22,127 nucleotides of DNA from Micavibrio sp. UBA7689 (GTDB lineage: Bacteria; Pseudomonadota; Alphaproteobacteria; Micavibrionales; Micavibrionaceae), in NCBI GenBank assembly GCA_002482805.1, contig DLGR01000037.1, forward strand, positions 78,231 through 100,357, given 5' to 3'. Shown in pieces: positions 13,936 through 20,261 of this stretch. The translations under genes were made by a program, and so were the position numbers. The notes beneath the pieces were generated by a model. The model was given only the letters and a program-made list of their open reading frames with translations, was not told where the DNA came from and made no database searches. Each line of letters opens with the position of its first letter. Positions within the stretch are counted from its first letter, which is position 1.

Positions 13936-14277
13936 ATGTTTGGTCTTCTGAAAGATGAACCTTTAACCGATGGTGCTTTTATGAAGTGGGCAATTGTTTC
14001 AATTTTGCCCTTTATAATGACAGCTGTTTTTGGATTGTTGATATTTGTGGTCGATAAAGAATTTGCGTCTACTTCTATGCCTGATTGGCTTGGCTTTATG
14101 GTGCATTATTTGATTGTTTTTGGCCCCAGTTATTTAGTTTTGTTTTTAAGTAATGAGGTTTTAAAAAAGAGGGTTGTCGACTTCATCATCTTTTCTTTAT
14201 CACTTGTAGTGTTGTTACCCTTGCAAGTACTTTTTGTGCTTTATGCAGGATGTGAATTTTTAGGCGAATGTTTGTAA
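13936..14277 (+). CDS. small membrane protein of unknown function, low GC
   Basis: 113 residues, starting with no gap after the pth stop. Three hydrophobic segments are clear: about 15-37 (AIVSILPFIMTAVFGLLIFVV), 52-75 (WLGFMVHYLIVFGPSYLVLFL) and 84-106 (VDFIIFSLSLVVLLPLQVLFVLYA), with KKR after the second. I do not recognise a family. The base composition differs sharply from its neighbours; 21 of 60 bases are G/C in 13981-14040, and codons favour T/A at the third place, which suggests recent acquisition. It separates pth from ychF, usually adjacent. Co-transcription with both is likely from spacing. Confidence 0.75.
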   Translation: MFGLLKDEPLTDGAFMKWAIVSILPFIMTAVFGLLIFVVDKEFASTSMPDWLGFMVHYLIVFGPSYLVLFLSNEVLKKRVVDFIIFSLSLVVLLPLQVLFVLYAGCEFLGECL

Positions 14278-14286
14278 GGGGATAAA

Positions 14287-15390
14287 ATGGGTATTAAATG
14301 CGGTATTGTCGGTCTTCCCAATGTGGGCAAATCGACCTTGTTCAACGCGCTGACGGCGACGCAAGCAGCGCAGGCGGCGAATTATCCGTTTTGCACGATC
14401 GAGCCGAACACGGCGCTGGTCGTCGTGCCCGATACGCGTCTCGACATCATCGCGGAATTGGGCAAGTCGCAGAAAATCGTTCCAACGCAGCTTGAGGTCG
14501 TGGATATCGCGGGTCTTGTAAAGGGCGCATCCAAAGGCGAAGGTTTGGGTAACCAGTTCCTCGCCAACATTCGCGAAACCGACGCCATCATCCATGTCGT
14601 GCGTTGTTTCGAAAACGGCGATATCACACACGTGGAAGGTTCGGTCGATCCGCTACGCGATGCAGAAATCATCGACACGGAATTGATGCTGGCCGATCTG
14701 GAATCCATCACCAAACAAGCGGACGGTCTCGCCAAGAAAGCCAAAGGCGGCGACAAGGAAGCGATCGCGGCCCATGGCATCGCAGTGCGTATCAAGGCCG
14801 CGTTGGAGGCAGGGCAGCCCGCCCGAACTGTAGTTCCCGACGGAGAGGACGAAAAACGCGCGGTCAAAATATTCCAGATGATGACATCAAAACCCATCAT
14901 GTATGTATGCAACGTCAATGAAGAAGACGCGGCAACGGGCAATGAATGGACGAAAAAAGTGGAAGCCATGGCAAAGGCGCAAGGCGCGCAATCGGTCGTG
15001 ATTTCCGCCGCCATTGAATCCGAAATCGCGCAGTTGGCGACCGAAGAGGAAAAGAAAGAATTTCTTGAAACGCTGGGTTTAAAAGAACCGGGTCTGAACA
15101 AGATCATCAAAGCGGGGTATGAAATTCTGGGTCTTCAAACCTATTTCACCGTCGGCCCGAAAGAAGCGCGCGCATGGACCGTGCGCCGCGGCGCCAAAGG
15201 CCCCGAAGCCGCAGGCGCCATTCACTCCGATTTCGAAAAAGGTTATATCCGCGCCGAGGTAATGTCTTACGAAGATTTCACCACCTACAAGAGTGAACAA
15301 GCCGCGAAAGAAGCCGGTAAATACCGTTCCGAAGGCAAGGAATACACCGTCAAAGACGGCGACATCATTCTGTTCCGATTTAACGTTTAG
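14287..15390 (+). CDS. ychF: redox-regulated ATPase YchF (Obg-family P-loop protein)
   Basis: 367 residues. The P-loop is GLPNVGKST (9-17). The G2/G3 region includes NYPFCTIEPNTALV and DIAGLVKGASKGEGLGNQFLANIRE. The base-specificity motif is NVNEED rather than NKxD, which is the known reason the family prefers ATP. A C-terminal TGS domain follows (about 280-367; LQTYFTVGPKEARAWTVRRG, EGKEYTVKDGDIILFRFNV). YchF/OLA1 proteins bind ribosomes and modulate the oxidative stress response. AAGGGGA is 6 bases before the ATG. Confidence 0.96.
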   Translation: MGIKCGIVGLPNVGKSTLFNALTATQAAQAANYPFCTIEPNTALVVVPDTRLDIIAELGKSQKIVPTQLEVVDIAGLVKGASKGEGLGNQFLANIRETDAIIHVVRCFENGDITHVEGSVDPLRDAEIIDTELMLADLESITKQADGLAKKAKGGDKEAIAAHGIAVRIKAALEAGQPARTVVPDGEDEKRAVKIFQMMTSKPIMYVCNVNEEDAATGNEWTKKVEAMAKAQGAQSVVISAAIESEIAQLATEEEKKEFLETLGLKEPGLNKIIKAGYEILGLQTYFTVGPKEARAWTVRRGAKGPEAAGAIHSDFEKGYIRAEVMSYEDFTTYKSEQAAKEAGKYRSEGKEYTVKDGDIILFRFNV

Positions 15391-15393
15391 AAA

Positions 15394-15600
15394 TCAGCCC
15401 AGACCCTTAGGGCCGCGCGGCGCCATGGTGATGTCCATCGACATGCCGGGGATGTTGCCTGTGGGTCCGCTGAATGTGGGCTGTGGTGCAAAGACAGGTG
15501 TGGGCTCCTGCGTTACGCCGAGCGCGGCGCTGTCGAACTGCCCGTGTATCGGGGCCGCCGTTATTTCAATACCACCAACAGATGAGAAATCTGTAACCAT
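15394..15600 (-). CDS. small Pro/Gly-rich protein, unknown function
   Basis: 68 residues, MVTDFSSVGGIEITAAPIHG then a Pro-rich middle (TQEPTPVFAPQPTFSGPTGN) and MDITMAPRGPKGLG at the end. No signal peptide, membrane segment or known domain is seen. It is taken as likely real because third codon positions are G/C-rich like neighbouring genes and a good promoter points at its ATG. No Shine-Dalgarno is evident; the start may lie at the very 5' end of the mRNA. It converges on ychF with 3 bases between stops and lies downstream of the EF-hand-like gene. It could still be a spurious frame. Confidence 0.5.
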   Translation of the reverse strand: MVTDFSSVGGIEITAAPIHGQFDSAALGVTQEPTPVFAPQPTFSGPTGNIPGMSMDITMAPRGPKGLG

Positions 15601-15605
15601 GCCTA

Positions 15606-15635
15606 ATTATATAGGTTTTAAAGCCGAATAAGCAA
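15606..15635 (-). promoter_or_regulatory. promoter for the small Pro/Gly-rich gene
   Basis: On the - strand TTGCTT (15635-15630) and a consensus TATAAT (15611-15606) are 18 bases apart. Only 5 bases separate the -10 box from the ATG at 15600, so transcription would start at or next to the A of the start codon (leaderless). Confidence 0.45.
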
Positions 15636-15681
15636 AAAACGGCCATTTAAAGCCTTTGTTACAGCGGGTTGCAGAGCCTGG

Positions 15682-16122
15682 TCAATCAGGATCGCTGATG
15701 AGTTTTGTGCCTGTGGGGGCACGCAGATAGCCTTTGTTGGCCTCCACAAAACTGCTCAGAATATCGCGTGTCCATTGGCTTTTCGCGGCGATGGCATCCG
15801 GCGAAGGCAGGGGAATTGTTTCCGTGATAGTTTCCACAAACGCGTTCATGGCGTTGACCATTTGCTGATCGGCGAGTTTGTCGCCGAAGTTTTTCAGGGC
15901 TAAAACTTCTTCGGAGCTGAGTTCACCGTTCACGTCGATGTCATAGCCCGCCTGCATCAAAATCAGTTCGAGCGTCATCATGTGGTCGCCGTTCACGATC
16001 TGGCCTGTCTTGGCCATGTTGATAAAGGCGATCAGTTGCCCGCGGGGATCGAGCAGAGCCACTTTTTCCGGATCGGTGTAGACATTGGGATCGTTCGGAT
16101 CAAGTGGCTTTTCAATGCTCAT
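15682..16122 (-). CDS. unknown protein with an EF-hand-like loop, coupled to ilvE
   Basis: 146 residues, acidic, without signal peptide or membrane helix. Residues 61-72 (DIDVNGELSSEE) fit the 12-place EF-hand calcium loop: Asp1, Asp3, Asn5, Gly6, Leu8, Ser9 and Glu12, flanked by helical stretches (HMMTLELILMQAGY before, VLALKNFGDKLADQQM after) as a helix-loop-helix needs. Only one such loop is visible. The rest is helical with no family I recognise. Its ATG overlaps the ilvE stop by 4 bases (ATGA), so it is translated with the aminotransferase; no functional link is obvious. Confidence 0.75.
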   Translation of the reverse strand: MSIEKPLDPNDPNVYTDPEKVALLDPRGQLIAFINMAKTGQIVNGDHMMTLELILMQAGYDIDVNGELSSEEVLALKNFGDKLADQQMVNAMNAFVETITETIPLPSPDAIAAKSQWTRDILSSFVEANKGYLRAPTGTKLISDPD

Positions 16123-17006
16123 GCGGCTTGGGCTTTTTTGGACCGCACATGGTCTTCATAAGTCTGGCGCAGCAGGCGCGTGACATCCCCGACCTTGTAT
16201 TCCGTGTCGTCGATTTTGCCGACGGCGGTGACTTCGGCGGCGGTGCCGGTGAGGAAGATTTCATCGGCCTTTTTCAATTCTTCGGGCGTGATGCGTGCTT
16301 CTTCGATCGGCAATTTCAAATCTTTCGCCAATTGAATGACAGTCTGGCGCGTGAGGCCGTTGAGGAAGCAATCAGGAATGGGGGTTTTGATTGCGCCGTC
16401 CTTGATGACAAAGATGTTGGCGCCCGTGGCTTCCGCGACAAGGCCGCGGTAATCGAGCATCAAGGCATCCGTATAACCATTAGCTTCGGCGGCGTGCTTG
16501 GCCATGGTGTGTGTGGTGTACAAACAAGCGGCTTTAGATTGCGTCGGGGCAGTATCAGGCATGGGCGCGCGCCATTTGCCGATTTGCAAGGAGATGCCTT
16601 TTTCGCGCATTTCGGGCGAGAAATAAGAGGGCCAGTCCCAGCAGGCGATGGCGACATGCGTCAGCGTGGCTTGCGCGGAAATGCCGAGTTGTTCGGAGCC
16701 GCGCCACGCGACGGGGCGGATGTAAGCGTCTTTCAAGCCGTTCGCTTCGAGCACTTCACGCTTGGCGGCGCTGATCTGCTCCGATGTCAGCGTCATTTTC
16801 ATGTCGATGAGTTGCGCGGAGCGGATAAGGCGGTCGGAGTGTTCCTTGTCCTTAAAGATATTACCCGAATAGCAGCGTTCGCCTTCGAACACGGAAGAGG
16901 CATAGTGCAGGCCGTGGGTCAGGACATGCACGTTCGCGGTGCGCCAATCGACGATCTTGCCGTCTATCCAGATTTTGCCGTCGCGATCATGAAATGCCTG
17001 TGCCAT
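16119..17006 (-). CDS. ilvE: branched-chain amino acid aminotransferase
   Basis: 295 residues from the ATG at 17006; the frame extends to 17063, but family members begin a few residues before DGKIWIDGK, as here. Class IV PLP transaminase: THGLHYASSVFEGER (30-44), the Schiff-base lysine Lys158 in QSKAACLY, GYTDALMLD (177-185), VAEATGANIF (190-199) with Glu192, and the phosphate-binding LTRQTVIQLA. It transfers the amino group between Glu and the keto acids of Leu, Ile and Val, in the cytoplasm. It is divergent from the two-component regulator (131 bases between starts) and overlaps the EF-hand-like gene. Confidence 0.94.
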   Translation of the reverse strand: MAQAFHDRDGKIWIDGKIVDWRTANVHVLTHGLHYASSVFEGERCYSGNIFKDKEHSDRLIRSAQLIDMKMTLTSEQISAAKREVLEANGLKDAYIRPVAWRGSEQLGISAQATLTHVAIACWDWPSYFSPEMREKGISLQIGKWRAPMPDTAPTQSKAACLYTTHTMAKHAAEANGYTDALMLDYRGLVAEATGANIFVIKDGAIKTPIPDCFLNGLTRQTVIQLAKDLKLPIEEARITPEELKKADEIFLTGTAAEVTAVGKIDDTEYKVGDVTRLLRQTYEDHVRSKKAQAA

Positions 17007-17100
17007 GTAGTCCACTTTTTGAATTTGGTTGCTTCGTTCCATATTTTCGGCAAAACCGTACAAAAACGCAAGGGTTTATAAGGATTTATGGTGCTTTATG

Positions 17101-17129
17101 TTGTGCGGTGCGTGCAATTTTGATACGAC
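17101..17129 (+). promoter_or_regulatory. possible promoter for the two-component operon
   Basis: TTGTGC (17101-17106) and TACGAC (17124-17129) with a 17-base spacer. The first base of the mRNA would fall within a few bases of the ATG at 17138, in keeping with the absence of a Shine-Dalgarno there. Matches are imperfect. Confidence 0.27.
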
Positions 17130-17137
17130 TTTTCCTT

Positions 17138-17854
17138 ATGGTAGCTGTGCAAAACGGTAAGGATCTCGGCGATCTTCCCCACATTCTGGTGGTGGATGAC
17201 GACGACCGTATCCGCACACTGGTTTCCAAATATCTCAACGACAACGGATTTCTTTCTTTCACCGCCAGCAATGCGCAAGAGGCGAAGGAAATTCTGGAGA
17301 TCGGATTGTTCGATGCTCTGGTTGTGGACGTGATGATGCCGGGTCAAAACGGGCGTGATTTTACCAAGGAAATACGCAAGAAGGGTGATGTGCCTGTATT
17401 GTTGCTCACGGCGCAGGGTGAGGTGGAAGATCGCTTGAGCGGGCTTGAAACCGGCGCGGATGATTACCTGACCAAACCGTTCGATCCGCGCGAGTTGGTG
17501 CTGCGTCTTCAGGCGATTTTACGCCGCCGCCCGCAAGAGAAGGGCGCATCCAAAAAATACCGCATCGGCCGCTGGTCGTATGACCCGCTGGTGCCTGAAA
17601 TCGTCGACGGGGCCGAGACTGTGCGCTTGACCGATGTAGAAGTGAATTTGCTTAAAGCCCTCATCCGCACGCCCGACACGATTTTGAGCCGCGAAGACCT
17701 TGCCGAATTATGCGGTGTCGATGCGGGCGAACGCACGATAGACGTGCAAGTAACGCGCTTGCGCCGCAAGCTTGAAGAAGACAGCAAAACGCCTAGATAT
17801 CTGCAAACCGTGCGCGGCAAGGGTTATCTGCTCCGTGCAGAGGAAGTCATATGA
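17138..17854 (+). CDS. OmpR-family response regulator
   Basis: 238 residues from the ATG at 17138 (the open frame continues upstream, but those residues are unrelated to receiver domains). Receiver domain about 14-130: acidic pair Asp20/Asp21, phospho-acceptor Asp64 (VVDVMMPG), Thr91 and Lys113 (TKPFDP). The winged-helix domain covers about 140-235 (RLTDVEVNLLKALIRTPDTI, RTIDVQVTRLRRKLEED, RGKGYLL). It overlaps the kinase gene by 4 bases (ATGA). Similarity to the OmpR/EnvZ pair is general, and the regulon is not evident. Confidence 0.92.
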   Translation: MVAVQNGKDLGDLPHILVVDDDDRIRTLVSKYLNDNGFLSFTASNAQEAKEILEIGLFDALVVDVMMPGQNGRDFTKEIRKKGDVPVLLLTAQGEVEDRLSGLETGADDYLTKPFDPRELVLRLQAILRRRPQEKGASKKYRIGRWSYDPLVPEIVDGAETVRLTDVEVNLLKALIRTPDTILSREDLAELCGVDAGERTIDVQVTRLRRKLEEDSKTPRYLQTVRGKGYLLRAEEVI

Positions 17855-19194
17855 GCCTAAAATCACGCATCAAAGGATTTTTGCCCAGCACGCTTTTGGG
17901 GCGTTCGCTGTTGATTCTCGTCATGCCGATCTTTTTGGTGCAGGCCATCACGATCTATATGTTCTTTGACCGGCACTGGCAAAAGATGGGAGATCGTCTG
18001 GCCTATGCCATCGCGGGTGAAATCGCTATGGTCGCGGACGAGATTGAAAAGAACGATGCGGACGAGCGGGTGGAAGCCATCAGAAGCGGGACGCGCGTTC
18101 TGGATTTCCGCACCAGCTATAAACGCAACGCCAAGCTGGATGTGGTTTTGAACGATCCGCGCAAAGGACTGGAAGCCGCATCGCGTGAAAACTTCATCAT
18201 CGACACTTTGGCCGATGCGTTCGATAAGCAACTGCGCCGCCCTTACAACATACGCGTGGACCGGGATGAAAAATGGGTGACGGTCACGGTGCAACTGAGT
18301 AATGGTGTATTGACGGCTTCCGTACCAGAACGCCGGATCTTTTCATCTTCCGGCTTTGTCGTGCTTTTGTGGATGGCGGGTTCATCTGTCGTTTTGTTGT
18401 TGATAGCGACGCTGTTTATGAGAAACCAGATACGTCCGATCCGCCGCCTTGCGATTACGGCGGATCGTTTCGGTAAAGGGCGTGATGTGCCGTTTTTCAA
18501 GGTGGAGGGCGCGCAGGAAGTGCGTCAGGCCGCCCGTGCTTTTGTGGGCATGAAAGATCGTCTCGCGCGGCAGATACAGCAACGCACGGCTATGCTGGCG
18601 GGTGTATCGCACGACCTTCGCACGCCCATCACGCGCATGAAATTGCAGCTTTCGATGATGGGGAACGAAGCCGAAATCCGTGATTTGAAAAACGATGTGG
18701 CGGATATGGAGCGTATGATCGATGCGTATCTCCAATTCGCACGCGGCGAGGGGCAGGAAGAGCCTGTGCGTACGGATTTGAAAACGCTCGTGGAGCAATC
18801 GGTGGCCGCTCTCAACCGTGAAAACGAATGGGTCAAAATCGACATTCCATCCGACATCACGCTGATTATTCGTCCCATAGCGCTGGAACGCTGTATCGGC
18901 AATTTGCTGGGCAATGCTTTGAAATACGGTAAAAACGCATGGATTTCCGCAAAACGTTTCGACGGGAATATCGAGATTTGCGTGGACGATGATGGCCCCG
19001 GCATTCCGCCCGATCAATATGAGGATGTGTTCAAACCGTTTTTCCGCGGCGAAGCGTCACGGAATGCGAAAACGGGTGGGGTTGGATTGGGATTGCCGAT
19101 CGTTCAGGATATCGTTCTTACCCATGGCGGGCGGGTTTGGCTCGATAAGAGCCCCAGAGGCGGTTTGCGCGTGGTAATCGACCTGCCAGTTTAG
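17851..19194 (+). CDS. EnvZ-type sensor histidine kinase
   Basis: 447 residues: TM1 about 16-39, a periplasmic sensor of about 125 residues, TM2 about 166-190, HAMP about 191-243, HisKA with phospho-acceptor His254 (GVSHDLRTPITRMKLQLSMM) and a HATPase_c domain with N-box N355 (NLLGNALKYG), G1 DDDGPGIPP (379-387) and G2 GGVGLGL (409-415). The HDLRTPITR-type H-box is that of the EnvZ/OmpR group. It should phosphorylate the upstream-encoded regulator. Its stop overlaps that of convergent csaA by 3 bases. The periplasmic ligand is unknown. Confidence 0.93.
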   Translation: MSLKSRIKGFLPSTLLGRSLLILVMPIFLVQAITIYMFFDRHWQKMGDRLAYAIAGEIAMVADEIEKNDADERVEAIRSGTRVLDFRTSYKRNAKLDVVLNDPRKGLEAASRENFIIDTLADAFDKQLRRPYNIRVDRDEKWVTVTVQLSNGVLTASVPERRIFSSSGFVVLLWMAGSSVVLLLIATLFMRNQIRPIRRLAITADRFGKGRDVPFFKVEGAQEVRQAARAFVGMKDRLARQIQQRTAMLAGVSHDLRTPITRMKLQLSMMGNEAEIRDLKNDVADMERMIDAYLQFARGEGQEEPVRTDLKTLVEQSVAALNRENEWVKIDIPSDITLIIRPIALERCIGNLLGNALKYGKNAWISAKRFDGNIEICVDDDGPGIPPDQYEDVFKPFFRGEASRNAKTGGVGLGLPIVQDIVLTHGGRVWLDKSPRGGLRVVIDLPV

Positions 19195-19532
19195 TAGAGC
19201 TTGCCCCCTAACGGGATAGCCTTGTCGGGGGAAATCAGGGTCACGTTGCCTTTTTCATCGGGCAATCCCAAAATCAGAATTTCGGACATGTAGTTTCCGA
19301 TCTGTTTGGGCGGGAAATTGACGACGGCGCAAACCAGTTTTCCCATCAATTCATCGATTGTGTAGTTCTGCGTAATTTGTGCAGAAGTCTTCTTGGTCCC
19401 CATTTCCAAACCGAAATCGACCCAGACCTTAAAGGCGGGTTTTCTCGCTTCGGGGAATTCCTGCACGTTGATAATGCGGCCGACGCGGATGTCGACCTTT
19501 TCAAAATCGTGCCATGCGATGGGTTCGCTCAT
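19191..19532 (-). CDS. csaA: CsaA-type tRNA-binding/chaperone-like protein
   Basis: 113 residues from the ATG at 19532, preceded by GGAAGGAT. A single OB-fold tRNA-binding domain: FEKVDIRVGRIINVQEFPEARKP, WVDFG, KTSAQITQNYT, GKLVCAVVNFPPKQIGNYMSE, LILG and LISPDKAIPLGGKLY at the end. CsaA homologues are dimers with a putative tRNA-binding face and reported chaperone activity linked to protein export. The phasin terminator lies just upstream, so expression needs readthrough or a promoter inside the phasin gene; none is obvious. Confidence 0.93.
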   Translation of the reverse strand: MSEPIAWHDFEKVDIRVGRIINVQEFPEARKPAFKVWVDFGLEMGTKKTSAQITQNYTIDELMGKLVCAVVNFPPKQIGNYMSEILILGLPDEKGNVTLISPDKAIPLGGKLY

Positions 19533-19548
19533 AGAGTAATCCTTCCAT

Positions 19549-19579
19549 AAAAAAAGGCCGCTTGCGTCAGCGGCCTTTT
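19549..19579 (-). terminator. intrinsic terminator of the phasin gene, just before csaA
   Basis: A perfect 11-bp stem, AAAAGGCCGCT (19552-19562) with AGCGGCCTTTT (19569-19579), a 6-base loop, and on the - strand a run of seven T (19555-19549) at its end. It lies 20 bases past the phasin stop and 16 bases before the csaA ATG. Confidence 0.85.
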
Positions 19580-19599
19580 GAATATTGTGCGTATCGAAA

Positions 19600-20046
19600 T
19601 CAGGCGGATGTTTTGGATTTCGATTTGATTTCGTTGAATGTAGCCACCACGCGGCGGTTGATAACTTCGGATGCGTCTTTTGTGCATTTCGAAGCGATTT
19701 CAACCAATTCCTGAGCGTTTTCAACGGTTTTCTCATAGGATGTACGGACTAGTTCAGCCTGTTTGGCGAACTTGGCTTCGGGTGTACCTTCTGTAAAGGT
19801 TTCACGGGCAAGGCCGGAATTGTCCTGTACGAACTGGGAAAGCATTTCCGTCTGACGCTGTGCAAGAGACTGCCAACCCTGAAAGGCGCGCTGGTTGGCT
19901 TCGGTAATTGCCTGAATGTTCTTACGTTGCGTTTCCATGATGGTTTTGAAATCGAACGGGTACGCCGTCGGTACGGTGCTCATCAATTGTTTGAGCGACG
20001 ATTGGACGTCCGTAAAGAAATTCTCGGCAGGATTTTTTTGCTGCAT
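19600..20046 (-). CDS. phasin family protein
   Basis: 148 residues, helical and amphipathic throughout: FKTIMETQRKNIQAITEANQRAFQGWQSLAQRQTEM (33-68) is the typical Phasin_2 core, followed by QAELVRTSYEKTVENAQELVEIASK and a basic tail (NEIKSKSKTSA). Phasins coat polyhydroxyalkanoate granules and control their number and size; no PHA synthase is in the window. AGGAGAG lies 8 bases before the ATG. It has its own promoter (20078-20106) and terminator, so it is probably a single-gene unit. Confidence 0.9.
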   Translation of the reverse strand: MQQKNPAENFFTDVQSSLKQLMSTVPTAYPFDFKTIMETQRKNIQAITEANQRAFQGWQSLAQRQTEMLSQFVQDNSGLARETFTEGTPEAKFAKQAELVRTSYEKTVENAQELVEIASKCTKDASEVINRRVVATFNEIKSKSKTSA

Positions 20047-20077
20047 TTTTGTCTCTCCTGTGGGGGCTTAGGTTCAA

Positions 20078-20106
20078 AGGTTAAGATTTTTGTGCACCAC
20101 GGTCAA
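20078..20106 (-). promoter_or_regulatory. sigma70-type promoter of the phasin gene
   Basis: On the - strand TTGACC (20106-20101) and TAACCT (20083-20078) are exactly 17 bases apart. The leader would be about 25 bases and contains the AGGAGAG site. Confidence 0.55.
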
Positions 20107-20175
20107 GTGAATACGGATGCAGTTATGACATGCGACTCGCCGCATTTTATAGAAACGCCTGTAATGAATACGAAA

Positions 20176-20188
20176 AATGATTTTCATT
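20176..20188. promoter_or_regulatory. AT-rich palindrome in the phasin/kinase divergent region (Fur-box-like)
   Basis: AATGA (20176-20180) and TCATT (20184-20188) are perfect arms around TTT. In the extended context it matches the E. coli Fur consensus at about 13 of 19 positions by eye. It may be an operator for either divergent gene or chance in AT-rich DNA. Confidence 0.25.
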
Positions 20189-20261
20189 AGTAAAAACTTA
20201 ACCTGTTTTGGGCACTCTGTAGGGTGGAGAGAAGTCTTTTACCTGCGGGGCTAAACTTATC

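Noticed and set aside
14382..15110. 242-residue frame on the - strand opposite ychF
   Set aside because: Ser/Ala-rich shadow of ychF's codon bias; ychF is certain and no domain is visible here.
16104..17081. 325-residue + strand frame opposite ilvE
   Set aside because: ilvE has all its PLP motifs on the - strand; the opposite frame is a long but compositional shadow rich in Phe, Gly and Asp.
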